Positions 33,195 through 42,148 of a stretch of DNA of 64,000 nucleotides are shown one piece after another. The translations under genes and the position numbers were made by a program. The notes beneath the pieces are model-generated. The model was not told the DNA's origin. It searched no databases and saw nothing but the letters and a program-made list of their open reading frames with translations. The first letter of the stretch is position 1; every line of letters starts with the position of its first letter. The DNA lies in NCBI GenBank assembly GCA_963701435.1, contig CAVPAL010000004.1:186001-250000 (forward strand), written 5' to 3'. This DNA is from JAACFF01 sp963701435 (GTDB lineage: Bacteria > Chloroflexota > Anaerolineae > Promineifilales > Promineifilaceae).

Positions 33195-34370
33195 ATGACT
33201 TTGCAGCGCATCATTTTGGCGTTCGCTTTAGTGGTTGGGGTGGCTGTAGCGGCCTATTTGACACTTCAATTTGCCAGCGATGAAAATTCAACTCAGCAGC
33301 GCAAAAATAATCTGGCGACCGCCACGGCCGTTGCCTACGCCACCTTGGAAAAAGATGAGGATGATCAAGCCCAACTCGCCGTCGCTGAAGCAATTGCGCG
33401 CAATTCTTTAGAAAATCCCACCGCAGGCAGTATTGAAGCGGCAATTGTTGCAGCCTCGATTGCAAATGGGGTGGAAGCAAGCGGCGGCGGACCTGTGGGC
33501 GAGTACACACGCCACGCACTGCTGCAAGAACTTGCCAACCAAAATGAGCAGCAACTGCCATTATCTGATTTCACCCTGGCCGACGAAGATATTTTGAGCA
33601 ATAACAAAGAATGGTTGGTGACATTCAAGGGGAAAAATCAACCGTACCTTTGGAATTTAGGCAACAATTCCTTTGATACGCAAGAAAATAACCTGCTAAA
33701 AGTTACCGGAAATACGCTGTGGGTAGACATGAATCCGAATAATAAATGGCTGGTTGTGATTACAGATTGGGTCAACGGGACGCCTTATCTAATTAATCTC
33801 GACAAGGCCCGGGAGGGAGATTTTTCAACGATTCAACTGCCCAGTCATGGCTTTGGCATATCGGACTATGCGTTCAGTAAGGATGGAAAATGGTTTGCTA
33901 CCGGCAGCCGTGACAAAATCGTGCGCTTGTGGGATTTGGAGACCATTAAAGGCGGTTCATTAGGAGAAAGTCTCACAGATCTGAAAAAACAAGATAATCC
34001 CGCCCAACAAGGTCATGCAGTTGCGGTTACCGATATTGCTTTTGATCCCAATAACAATTGGCTGGCCAGCGGTGATGAGAATGGGCATGTATTTCTTTGG
34101 AACTTAAAGACGACGGACCCATGGCGCCAGCCGATTACGATGAAAAAGCTGGACGGCGCGGTGGTGGATATACGTTTTGCTCACAATGCCAGTAATGCTT
34201 GGTTCATAGTCATCACACGCAATGTTAACCAGGACGAGCGCGTGCATTTGTGGAATATCAATATGAATCAAGTTTTGAAATTGGCCTGTGAAAAGCATGA
34301 TTTATCGGAAGAAAAAATCCATGATATTGCGCCTGATTATCCCTTTGACCTGGTTGTCTGCCCCGATTAA
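33195..34370 (+). CDS. Membrane-anchored WD40 repeat protein
   Basis: ATG 33195 follows AGGAGG (33184-33189); a GTG six bases earlier would overlap that site. Residues 5-25 form a single membrane anchor. A charged helical linker follows (about 25-115), as found downstream of STAND-type sensors. Then WD40 blades with recognisable WD dipeptides (WFATGSRDKIVRLWDLE; WLASGDENGHVFLWNL; VHLWNI). It probably serves as a protein-binding platform at the membrane. The N-terminal kinase or NTPase domain that often accompanies such WD40 arrays is absent. A single gene between the 31-bp repeat and a convergent nitroreductase. Confidence 0.8.
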   Translation: MTLQRIILAFALVVGVAVAAYLTLQFASDENSTQQRKNNLATATAVAYATLEKDEDDQAQLAVAEAIARNSLENPTAGSIEAAIVAASIANGVEASGGGPVGEYTRHALLQELANQNEQQLPLSDFTLADEDILSNNKEWLVTFKGKNQPYLWNLGNNSFDTQENNLLKVTGNTLWVDMNPNNKWLVVITDWVNGTPYLINLDKAREGDFSTIQLPSHGFGISDYAFSKDGKWFATGSRDKIVRLWDLETIKGGSLGESLTDLKKQDNPAQQGHAVAVTDIAFDPNNNWLASGDENGHVFLWNLKTTDPWRQPITMKKLDGAVVDIRFAHNASNAWFIVITRNVNQDERVHLWNINMNQVLKLACEKHDLSEEKIHDIAPDYPFDLVVCPD

Positions 34371-34485
34371 TAGATTTACCTTCTCAGAAATCTGCAGCGA
34401 ATTGGCGGAAATTTTTGTAAATTCGATTCAATATTTGCCAAAAGCAAAAAATTGCGAAAAGGGCGCTGATCAGGTGAACTGATTA

Positions 34486-35154
34486 TCAGAAGAAAGTGGC
34501 AATTTCGTTCAGCTTTTTCTTTGTGATGGCGGGAACCTGCGCATTTTCGGCCGGATAACCCACGACAAGAATTAGAAACGGCCGTTCCCACTGCGGCCGT
34601 TCTAAAATTTTGTTCAAAAATCCCATTGGACTGGGTGTGTGAGTTAAAGAAACAAGACCGGCATGGTGAACGGCCGTAATCAATAAACCGGTCGCAATCC
34701 CCACCGATTCCTGCACATAATAATGTTTAACCTTGTCTCCATTTGCGTCGATGCCATAACTTTGGGCAAAAATAACAATCAAATAAGGCGCGGTTTCCAA
34801 AAAAGGTTTATTAGCGTCCGTGCCGAGTGGAGATAAGGCCTCCAACCATTCTTCCGAAGCGCGTCCGCTGTAAAAGGCGCGCTCCTCCGCTTCTGCTGCG
34901 GCGCGGATTTCCTTTTTGATGACCGCATCGGAAACCACCACAAAGTGCCACGGCTGTTTATTGGCCCCATTTGGCGCTGTTCCCGCTGCCAATAAACAGG
35001 TTTGAATCAGTTCCAGCGGTACAGGCCGGTCAGAAAAATCACGCACCGTACGCCTCTGGCGCATCTCCCCATAAAATGATTCCACGCGCGCCTGCATTTC
35101 GCTGGCCGGAAAAGTATGGTAATCGGACAGTGGGATCAAGTTTGCTTTTGCCAT
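34486..35154 (-). CDS. Nitroreductase family flavoprotein
   Basis: 222 residues. FMN-binding family motif RRTVRDFSDRPVPLE at the start, the GTAPNGANKQPWHFVVV phosphate and dimer segment, VQESVGIATGLLITAVHHAGL in the second half, and the late FLILVVGYPAENA. The insert and the PNGANKQPW motif resemble the iodotyrosine-deiodinase/BluB-like branch rather than NfsA. It likely uses NAD(P)H to reduce a nitro, quinone or halogenated substrate, not determined. One copy of the two-hairpin element lies about 30 bases upstream of its ATG. Confidence 0.9.
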   Translation of the reverse strand: MAKANLIPLSDYHTFPASEMQARVESFYGEMRQRRTVRDFSDRPVPLELIQTCLLAAGTAPNGANKQPWHFVVVSDAVIKKEIRAAAEAEERAFYSGRASEEWLEALSPLGTDANKPFLETAPYLIVIFAQSYGIDANGDKVKHYYVQESVGIATGLLITAVHHAGLVSLTHTPSPMGFLNKILERPQWERPFLILVVGYPAENAQVPAITKKKLNEIATFF

Positions 35155-35185
35155 AAATCACTTCCTGATCATAAAATTCAACGCA

Positions 35186-35302
35186 GTTAGGAAAACCGCG
35201 AAATGTATTTTGAAATAACATCATAGCCAATTCGCGGCTTCCTTGAAGGAATTCCCAGATTTTCTTTCACAGGAATTCAAAAAACTTTCCGGGAATTACC
35301 TG
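35186..35302 (+). repeat. Two-hairpin intergenic element, copy 3 (diverged with compensatory changes)
   Basis: Begins AGTTAGGAAAACCGCGAA and ends GGGAATTACCTGA. Hairpin 1 pairs CCGCGAA (35196-35202) with TTCGCGG (35231-35237). Hairpin 2 pairs AATTCCC (35250-35256) with GGGAATT (35291-35297). Compared with copy 2, both arms of each stem changed together. Confidence 0.7.
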
Positions 35303-35448
35303 ACAGATTTGCAGCTATTTTGCTCGCGGCCGGCGTTTACGACAAGAATTGTCGTCCACCGCGCCGCTGTTTGAATGATTAATTACCAAGCATAACATGA
35401 ATCGTTTGCATTCAGTAAGTAAGATGAATGCGGCAATGGAGAGGGAAA

Positions 35449-36339
35449 ATGGGTGAAAAAATTGGTTTTATTGGCCTGGGCATCATGGGGCGCGGCATGG
35501 TGAAAAATTTGATGGAAGCCGGATTTGAGTTGAGCATCTGGAACCGCAATCGCAGCCGTATGGAGCCGTTTATTGAAGCAGGCGCCAATCCATGCACCAG
35601 CCCTGCTGACGTGGCTGCCTACAGCGACATTACCATTACCTGCGTGAGTAATACGGCCGATGTAGAAGAAGTGATTTTGCGTGAAAATGGGGTCATCTAT
35701 GGCGCTAACGAGGGCAATCTGGTGATCGACATGAGCACCATCAGCCCCCAAACGACGCGCTATATCGCCGGCGCGCTGAAGCAAAAGGCAGTCCATATGC
35801 TGGATGCGCCCATCAGCGGCGGCAGTGAAGGCGCGGCCAAAGGCACGTTAAGCATCATGGCCGGCGGCGACGCGGCGCAGTTTGAGCGCGCGCGGCCGAT
35901 TTTTGAGGCGATGGGTAAGACGATTACCCACGTAGGCGAAACCGGCGCGGGACAGATGGTGAAGCTGGTGAACCAGGTATTGGTTGTGGTCACGATGCTG
36001 GGCGTCAGCGAGGCTTTGCTGCTGGCGCAGGCGGGCGGACTTGATCTGGAAAAAACGTTAACGGCCGTTTCCAGCGGCGCAGCGGGTAGTTGGATGTTGA
36101 GCAACCGCGCTCCACAGGTCATCAACCGCGATTTCCGGCCCGGCTTTACGATTGATTTGCAGCAAAAGGATTTACGCCTGGTATTGGAGGCCGCCGATGA
36201 GTTAGGCGTGCCGCTGTTGGGAACCAGCACTGTTTTCCAGCTTTACCGTTCACTGCAAGACCAGGGTTTTGGCGGCGACGGCAATCACGCCCTGGTGAAG
36301 GCGCTGGAGAATTTGTCGAATATTACGGTGCAGGGGTGA
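35449..36339 (+). CDS. 3-hydroxyisobutyrate dehydrogenase-like reductase
   Basis: 296 residues; ATG 35449 with GAGAGGG upstream. NAD(P)-binding motif GLGIMGRGM at the N-terminus, the substrate motif DAPISGGSEGAAKGTLSIMAGG, and the catalytic Lys in GAGQMVKLVNQVL. The family reduces or oxidises beta-hydroxyacids (3-hydroxyisobutyrate, tartronate semialdehyde, succinic semialdehyde). The substrate is not clear from sequence; no valine or glycerate pathway gene is adjacent. trpF follows by 29 bases and may be co-transcribed. Confidence 0.92.
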   Translation: MGEKIGFIGLGIMGRGMVKNLMEAGFELSIWNRNRSRMEPFIEAGANPCTSPADVAAYSDITITCVSNTADVEEVILRENGVIYGANEGNLVIDMSTISPQTTRYIAGALKQKAVHMLDAPISGGSEGAAKGTLSIMAGGDAAQFERARPIFEAMGKTITHVGETGAGQMVKLVNQVLVVVTMLGVSEALLLAQAGGLDLEKTLTAVSSGAAGSWMLSNRAPQVINRDFRPGFTIDLQQKDLRLVLEAADELGVPLLGTSTVFQLYRSLQDQGFGGDGNHALVKALENLSNITVQG

Positions 36340-36368
36340 AAGGATTCGGGAAGTAAAAAGTATGAAGT

Positions 36369-37025
36369 ATGAAGGTTAAAATTTGCGGCATTACGAACCT
36401 GGCAGATGCGCGGGCGGCGGTCGAGGTGGGGGCGGATTATCTGGGTTTTATTTTTTATCCGCCCAGCAAACGTTCGATTGAACCAGAACAAGCGCAGCAG
36501 ATCGCTGTGCATCTGCGGGCAGCGGTCAATTGTCCTGTTTTGGTGGGCGTGTTTGTGAACGCAACGGCCGTTTACATATCTGAAATCCTCGCCGCCTGCA
36601 ATCTGGACCTGGCGCAGCTCAGCGGTGAAGAGACGCCGTTTATGGTGGGTGACAAAAAGTCGCCGCTTTACGGTCGGGCTTACAAAGCGCTGCGTCCCGC
36701 CTCCCTGGCCGAAGCGGAAGCGGACGCCGGGTGGTTTCGAGCGCCGGAAGGGTTACGGCCGTCGCTGCTGATCGACACCTACCATCCCACATTACGCGGC
36801 GGCAGCGGGCAGACCGGCGATTGGGCCATGAGCGCCAGGCTGGCTGAAGCGGTGGATGGTTTGATGCTGGCGGGCGGATTAACGGCCGTTAATGTGGCTG
36901 AAGCGGTCAGAGTGGTACGGCCGTATGCGGTTGACGTCGCCAGCGGCGTGGAAGCTGCGCCCGGCAAAAAAGACCATAACCTGGTGCGTGCATTCATTCA
37001 AAACGCCAAAATGGCGGCCGCATGA
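36369..37025 (+). CDS. trpF: Phosphoribosylanthranilate isomerase
   Basis: Third step of tryptophan synthesis, an Amadori rearrangement in a TIM barrel. Signature KVKICGIT at the start (catalytic Cys), GFIFYPPSKRSI, GVFVN, QLSGEE, the catalytic Asp region LIDTYHPTLRGGSGQTGDW, LAGGLTAVNVAEA and GVDVASGVE-like VDVASGVEAAPGKKD at the end. Length 218 is normal. No other trp gene is in the window, so the pathway is split. The stop overlaps the start of the NUDIX gene by four bases. Confidence 0.95.
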   Translation: MKVKICGITNLADARAAVEVGADYLGFIFYPPSKRSIEPEQAQQIAVHLRAAVNCPVLVGVFVNATAVYISEILAACNLDLAQLSGEETPFMVGDKKSPLYGRAYKALRPASLAEAEADAGWFRAPEGLRPSLLIDTYHPTLRGGSGQTGDWAMSARLAEAVDGLMLAGGLTAVNVAEAVRVVRPYAVDVASGVEAAPGKKDHNLVRAFIQNAKMAAA

Positions 37026-37588
37026 CGACCAGTATGTCGCGACCTTTTACAACGCTTTCTCAAGAAATTGTGTGGTCCTGCCCCTGGTATCAGGTGCGCC
37101 AGGATGAGATTTTGCTGCCGGGCGGGCAGCGCGGCGTTTACAATATCGTGCAAAAAGCGCCGGCGGTCTGGATTTTGCCGGTGACTGCGGACAATCAAAT
37201 CGTTTTGATAAAAAGTTATCGCTATACGGTTGACGACTGGTGTTGGGAGATTCCGGCCGGCAGCGTCAAAACGGGTCAGTCGTTGACCGCTGCGGCGCGT
37301 GAAGAATTATTGGAGGAGGTGGGGGGAACGGCCGTTTCGCTCGAATATATTGGCCAATCTTACATTGCCAATGGGATCTGTAATGAAGTTGGTCACTTTT
37401 TTCTTGCAGTCGGCGTGTCGCTGGGGAAAACCCGCCACGAACCGGCAGAAGTGATGCAAGTACACGTAAAGCCGATACCGGAAGTTTTGCAAATGGCGCA
37501 AAACAACCAAATTAGTGATGCGCCTTCTGCCTATGTTATTCTGCTTTGTGCGATGCGATTACGCACACTTGAACGACCTGATCAGTAA
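37022..37588 (+). CDS. NUDIX hydrolase (ADP-ribose pyrophosphatase-like)
   Basis: 188 residues; ATGA overlap with trpF. The NUDIX helix reads GSVKTGQSLTAAAREELLEE then VGG. The last two Glu (EEVG) are present, but the first conserved Glu is Gln and the Arg position is displaced (REE instead of RRE). The layout around it (IKSYRYTVDDWCWEIPAGSV) matches ADP-ribose pyrophosphatases, which hydrolyse ADP-ribose to AMP and ribose-5-phosphate. The altered box may weaken metal binding. A house-cleaning role is the default inference. Confidence 0.88.
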   Translation: MTTSMSRPFTTLSQEIVWSCPWYQVRQDEILLPGGQRGVYNIVQKAPAVWILPVTADNQIVLIKSYRYTVDDWCWEIPAGSVKTGQSLTAAAREELLEEVGGTAVSLEYIGQSYIANGICNEVGHFFLAVGVSLGKTRHEPAEVMQVHVKPIPEVLQMAQNNQISDAPSAYVILLCAMRLRTLERPDQ

Positions 37589-37732
37589 ATCAATTACTGT
37601 TCCTCAGAAACTGCAGGAGAAATCGGCATTAATTTGCCTAAGGCACACCTTCTTTAAACTTTTTATAAGATTTGTCAGTCAATCAGGCAGCGGCAGGTTT
37701 GCAGAATTATTATCATTTTGTCGCCTATTGCT

Positions 37733-40006
37733 TTACTCAAGCGGCTCCAAAAACTCGCCCGATACCCAGCCGGTTTGCCCCTCGAATTCAATTTCCTGCC
37801 AGGAAAAGTTGTTGGATTCGGCCGTGCCGCCCAGCAGAATGACCTCTGTATCCGGCGGTAAAAAGGCAATCACTTCGGCCGTTATATCAGGTTCGGAACG
37901 CATATTGAGGCCCAAGGGATAAATGACAATGGCCTTAGCCACATCAGGGGTAGGCGTCAAAGTTGGTTCCGGCGTAGGCGTGTCCGTGGGCACAGTTGTG
38001 GGCGTGCTGGTTGGAATTTCCGTTGGCGTTTGTGTGGGTGTAGCCGTCGGCGTTAAGGTTGGCGTGGGCGTAAACGTCATGGTTGGACCGGGCGTAGGGG
38101 TGGTGGTTTCGGTGGGCGTCGGCGTCGCCGTGGGCGGCATCAGCGGATCCAAGTCCGTGGTTTTGATGACTGTCAAGCGCAACGAAATTTCATCAATAAT
38201 GCCTTCGCTGGCTAACTGCGCGCCAATCTGCTCTTGCAGCTCCTCGACCGTCTGAAACAAAATGGGCTGGCTGGCGCGTGCAGTAATATCGAGAGTTAAA
38301 TTGCCGTTCTGAAATTCTACAATCTCAAAGTCATCGAGGGATGCATTCGCCACTTCAGCCAGTTTTTCCGCAGTAACCTGTCGAATCCGGTTCTGGTCTT
38401 CGCGCTGCTGATTAAGAAAATAGCTGGTTGTAAGTAACAAAATTGCCACAACGATCAAAGAAACGAGTGCAATGCGGGCGCTCTTAGAGCGAACCTCTTT
38501 GCGTGCCTTTTGCGAGGGCGTCGGTCGGAATCCCAGCACCAGAAACACAAATGCCGTTGCAGAGGCGATGGCGACAAAGTTCGTCACAAACAGCAGCAGC
38601 GCGCCCAAAGATTCGACATAATAGCCGGCGGTGAATGTGATCCCGACAGTGGCCAAAGGCGGAACCAGGGCGGCCGCAATTGCCACGCCGGGTAATGCGC
38701 CCGCAGCATTGGATTTGCTAAGCGCATAGGCGCCGGCCATGCCTGAGAATAACGCAATTGCCAGGTCGATCAAAGAGGGCTGCGTGCGGGCCATCAGCTC
38801 TGAGTTCAACGGTTTGCCCAGGTAAAGGAAACCCACCAAGAAACCAACAAAAATAGCCAGGGCCACGCCGCGCAATACAGCCCCAAGCGCCAGGCGCAAA
38901 AAGCGCGTGTCGCCCAGCACGATTGCCATCCCGCTGCCCACAATTGGAGACATGAGCGGCGCAACCAGCATGGCGCCAATGACAACTGCGGCGCTGTTCA
39001 CTATAAGTCCTAATCCGGCAATAACGGCTGACAGCGCAATTAGAATATAAAAATCAATATTGGGCCGCGCACCACGCCGAATACGCACATAGGCTTCTGT
39101 GCGCTCGCTCAACTTGAGACGCGGCAGAATGGCTTGCAATCGCCAGGATATCAAGCTAAAAAAGTTGTCGATGCGTTTCTTGGGCTTGCGCACAATGGCG
39201 ACCGGGCGTTTGCTCTCACGCACAACCGCGTCGGGGATGTTGCCAAAGATGACTTTGTCGATAGAGCTTTCGTTACTGGCGCCAATGACGACAAGATCGT
39301 GATCAAGACACGCTTTCGCAATGCCTTCCGATATGGATTCGGCCGTAATTAGCTGCGTTTGAATACGGTCACTGGCGTCGACATATTCAAGACCTTGCCG
39401 CAGTCTGTGTCTTCCTAAAGCTTCAACATTTTCCCCAAGATGCTCGGGAACGACGTAGAGGGCGGTTACTTCAACCTCAGGCGTTAGCGTTGCCAGTAAG
39501 GATAAAGCATAAAGCGTGTTCGGCCCACTGGACGTCGGCACTATGACGCGTTTAATTTCGGAGGGTGGTTCTTGGGTTTGTGTATCTGAGTCGTTTTGAT
39601 CAATGAGTCCATTGACCGTGTCACCGCGAATCACAACTACGCCGCACGGTATCCGGTTGAGGTCATGATGAACCGGATCAGTGACGTCATCCATGAGAAG
39701 GTCAATCTGATTCTTTTTGATGAATTGGGGCAGGTCGCGCTGGTAATCATTGTTTGTGACAATGATTGGAAACAATTTACAACGATCGCTGTACTTTTGG
39801 TTGATGTATTCGATTGTTTTACGCGCACTGGCGCGGTTATATTCGTTATCTTCCGGGATGACAACTGCCGCGAAAACATCGCCGCTGTTGGCGCGCGCCA
39901 GCAAAACTGCAAGCTGCCACGCTTTGGCCAGGTTCCGGCCCGGAGATAAAGCAATGAGCACACTCCAGGCAACTTCTTCCGGTAAACGACCCTCCACAAG
40001 TTTCAT
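37733..40006 (-). CDS. Universal-stress-like / DUF389 membrane / SH3 fusion protein
   Basis: 757 residues from ATG 40006 (MKLVEGRLPEEVAW); the frame is open further up to 40150, without support. Residues about 1-260 are two universal-stress-protein-like domains (LARANSGDVFAAVVIPEDN; IVPTSSGPNTLYALSLLATL; VVIGASNES). About 300-520 is a DUF389 membrane domain of several helices (DFYILIALSAVIAGLGLIVN; AVVIGAMLVAPLMSPIVGSG). A Thr/Pro stalk follows (about 610-680). The C-terminus is a bacterial SH3 domain (GLNMRSEPDITAEVIAFLPP; WQEIEFEGQTGWVSGEFLEP). I know DUF389 and USP as separate or paired modules. The added extracellular SH3 could tie it to cell-wall glycans, an inference. No ribosome binding site is visible. 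Confidence 0.85.
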   Translation of the reverse strand: MKLVEGRLPEEVAWSVLIALSPGRNLAKAWQLAVLLARANSGDVFAAVVIPEDNEYNRASARKTIEYINQKYSDRCKLFPIIVTNNDYQRDLPQFIKKNQIDLLMDDVTDPVHHDLNRIPCGVVVIRGDTVNGLIDQNDSDTQTQEPPSEIKRVIVPTSSGPNTLYALSLLATLTPEVEVTALYVVPEHLGENVEALGRHRLRQGLEYVDASDRIQTQLITAESISEGIAKACLDHDLVVIGASNESSIDKVIFGNIPDAVVRESKRPVAIVRKPKKRIDNFFSLISWRLQAILPRLKLSERTEAYVRIRRGARPNIDFYILIALSAVIAGLGLIVNSAAVVIGAMLVAPLMSPIVGSGMAIVLGDTRFLRLALGAVLRGVALAIFVGFLVGFLYLGKPLNSELMARTQPSLIDLAIALFSGMAGAYALSKSNAAGALPGVAIAAALVPPLATVGITFTAGYYVESLGALLLFVTNFVAIASATAFVFLVLGFRPTPSQKARKEVRSKSARIALVSLIVVAILLLTTSYFLNQQREDQNRIRQVTAEKLAEVANASLDDFEIVEFQNGNLTLDITARASQPILFQTVEELQEQIGAQLASEGIIDEISLRLTVIKTTDLDPLMPPTATPTPTETTTPTPGPTMTFTPTPTLTPTATPTQTPTEIPTSTPTTVPTDTPTPEPTLTPTPDVAKAIVIYPLGLNMRSEPDITAEVIAFLPPDTEVILLGGTAESNNFSWQEIEFEGQTGWVSGEFLEPLE

Positions 40007-40237
40007 TGAATATAAGTATATAGCGGGGAAGGAAAAAGCGAAAATAGTTTGTGGTTCCACCAACCGCCTTGATTGGGCAGCCTCATGACGGCCGTTGTTG
40101 GAGGATATTCGGGGCATCCAGAGTGTCGCCGCGCTGGATGAGCGCCACAACCTGCCCGGATGCTTTAGGTTCGTGCCACGGGTTTAGCAGCCTTTCAGTA
40201 TCGGGGAAGAATACGAAGATTTTTTTGACGCTAATTT

Positions 40238-42094
40238 CTACCAACCACTGGCTTCAAAGAGCGTTTGTAGAGCTTCCGCGCGTTCTTCAGTGGTCATAAG
40301 GCGCGGGCGCGAAAAATCTTCAATCAATCCGCTCCATAAATCGACATTGACAAGTTGATTGTCGTAAAATGTGTAGGTATCAACAAAAGTCTGGCGCGTG
40401 CCCAGCATATCCATCTGGTCGAAGAAGAGATTGCCCAACCCATAATGGATAAATCCGCCATTATAAAAGTCAAATCCTTGCGCGTGGTGACCCTGGCTGC
40501 CGGAAACGGCCGTTGCGCCTGCATCAATTAACTCTTGAAAATCAGTTTCTTGTTTGGGCGTGGGGGGATAATGGTAAAACTCATAATATTGCTGCGTTGC
40601 GATGACCTGATAGCCTTCATCTTCTAACTGCCCAATTTGTTCATAAAAAGCTGCATCACACGCGCGGGAACCGGCGCGCTGCGGCGTGGCCCAGGCATAG
40701 TTTGGACCGACCGGATTGCAGCCAACCAGGGCAATTTTATTGCCATTGTGCTCAAAAAGTGCGGGGCGGGTTGCATCTTCAGCATTGCGCCCGCCGCCGA
40801 AATAAGTCATGCCGTTTTCTTCGTATAGGTCTAAGGTATACTCCAAATTTTCAGAGCCCCAATCGTTGACGTGGTTGCCCGTGACTTCAATGACGTCGGC
40901 CTGCAGGTCGGTGATCAGTTCAAAATAATCAGTTTGGGAACAAAAGGTTGTGCCGCCGACCGGGTTTGGCTCCGGGCAGTCGGGCGCAAACGCGACTTCA
41001 TTACTGATATGGGTAATGTCAGCCGAGCGCAGCACAGGCCCCACATCAGAAACCGGACTGAGAATGCCGTCCGCTTCCATTTGGGTGGCGGTGGCGCGTA
41101 CAAGGGCCGTGACTCCGGTCATGGCCAAACGCGTTATTTTTTGAGGATCGCGATTGGTGGTGGGGCCATCCCAGGCCGCGAGGAATTCGGATACGGCCGT
41201 TTCTGAACCGGCGACGTTGACGGGCACAACCAGCGGATAATCCTCTTGTACGAAATCGGCGTCAATTGGCGCGCTGCCATCCACCCGCAGCACTTTTAGC
41301 AGGGGTGTTAGCTGGTTGAAAGGAATGATGGTCAGAGACGGCCGTTGTCCCCACAGCACATTGATCAGGCTGGCGTCATCCACTTGCAGTACACCGGCAT
41401 CGGGATTGCCCCAATGGTGCGAAATTGAAGCGGCTGAATCAGTCGTCAGCACCAAAGGGCCGCGATCGGCGCCGCCGCCGCTCCAGGTTGTCTGCACTGT
41501 TTCCAGGCTGATTTCATCTTCAACAGTTGCAAAAGGGGCTGCAACGGCATATAACCATGCCGCCAGGGGGGCGCCTGTTTCTAAAGTTAAAGTGACATCG
41601 GCCGTTTCGCCATTGTCTACCCAGGTGAAATCAAGCGGACGTGCGGCCGCCATCTGCTGCGCGTGGACAACTAACTCGGCGGGAACGCCTTGCGCTGCGC
41701 CTAGGCGGATTTGCGAGGAGAGTGATCGGGTGGGAACTACGCCCGGCGTGCTGGTAGGCGGGCTTGTTGCGGTGGGGATAGCTGTGTTGGTCGCGCTTGG
41801 CGTGATTAAGTTATGTAAAGTTGGAGTGGGTAACGCATCCTCCTCGAATTGGAAAGTCGGCGACGGCGATTCAACAGTTGGCGCGGCTTCGGCGGCCAGA
41901 GTGGTAACAGGCTCATTGGATGCCGGATAACCAGCCATGGCATTACCGCTTTCGACGGACGGGGTGATAAATGGGGTTGGGGGCTTCGTTAACCACTCTG
42001 CCGGGATGGTTGGCAGGGGCGGGCCGAGTTCTTCTGGAATTCCAGTACAACTTACCATAAACAATCCAAGCAAAATCATGTATAATGACTTCAT
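40238..42094 (-). CDS. CapA/PGA_cap-family metallophosphatase-like lipoprotein
   Basis: 618 residues. Lipobox MVSC (Cys16), a Thr/Pro-rich spacer, then a first part that looks like a PBP-type or glycan-binding domain, and from about residue 330 the CapA-like fold of poly-gamma-glutamate capsule synthesis proteins: DVIEVTGNHVNDWG, GGGRNAEDATRPALF, GCNPVGPNYAW, TAVSGSQGHHAQGFDFYNGGFIHYGLGNLFFDQ. Metal-binding His and Asp positions are present (NH, SQGHH). The usual CapB/CapC partners are absent here, so its role may be general glycan or peptide hydrolysis at the surface. Transcribed away from ppk. Confidence 0.85.
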   Translation of the reverse strand: MKSLYMILLGLFMVSCTGIPEELGPPLPTIPAEWLTKPPTPFITPSVESGNAMAGYPASNEPVTTLAAEAAPTVESPSPTFQFEEDALPTPTLHNLITPSATNTAIPTATSPPTSTPGVVPTRSLSSQIRLGAAQGVPAELVVHAQQMAAARPLDFTWVDNGETADVTLTLETGAPLAAWLYAVAAPFATVEDEISLETVQTTWSGGGADRGPLVLTTDSAASISHHWGNPDAGVLQVDDASLINVLWGQRPSLTIIPFNQLTPLLKVLRVDGSAPIDADFVQEDYPLVVPVNVAGSETAVSEFLAAWDGPTTNRDPQKITRLAMTGVTALVRATATQMEADGILSPVSDVGPVLRSADITHISNEVAFAPDCPEPNPVGGTTFCSQTDYFELITDLQADVIEVTGNHVNDWGSENLEYTLDLYEENGMTYFGGGRNAEDATRPALFEHNGNKIALVGCNPVGPNYAWATPQRAGSRACDAAFYEQIGQLEDEGYQVIATQQYYEFYHYPPTPKQETDFQELIDAGATAVSGSQGHHAQGFDFYNGGFIHYGLGNLFFDQMDMLGTRQTFVDTYTFYDNQLVNVDLWSGLIEDFSRPRLMTTEERAEALQTLFEASGW

Positions 42095-42148
42095 TCAATA
42101 ATAATCTCCCTGTTACGTGAGATGAAATCTTGGCAAAGGAAGGCAGCA

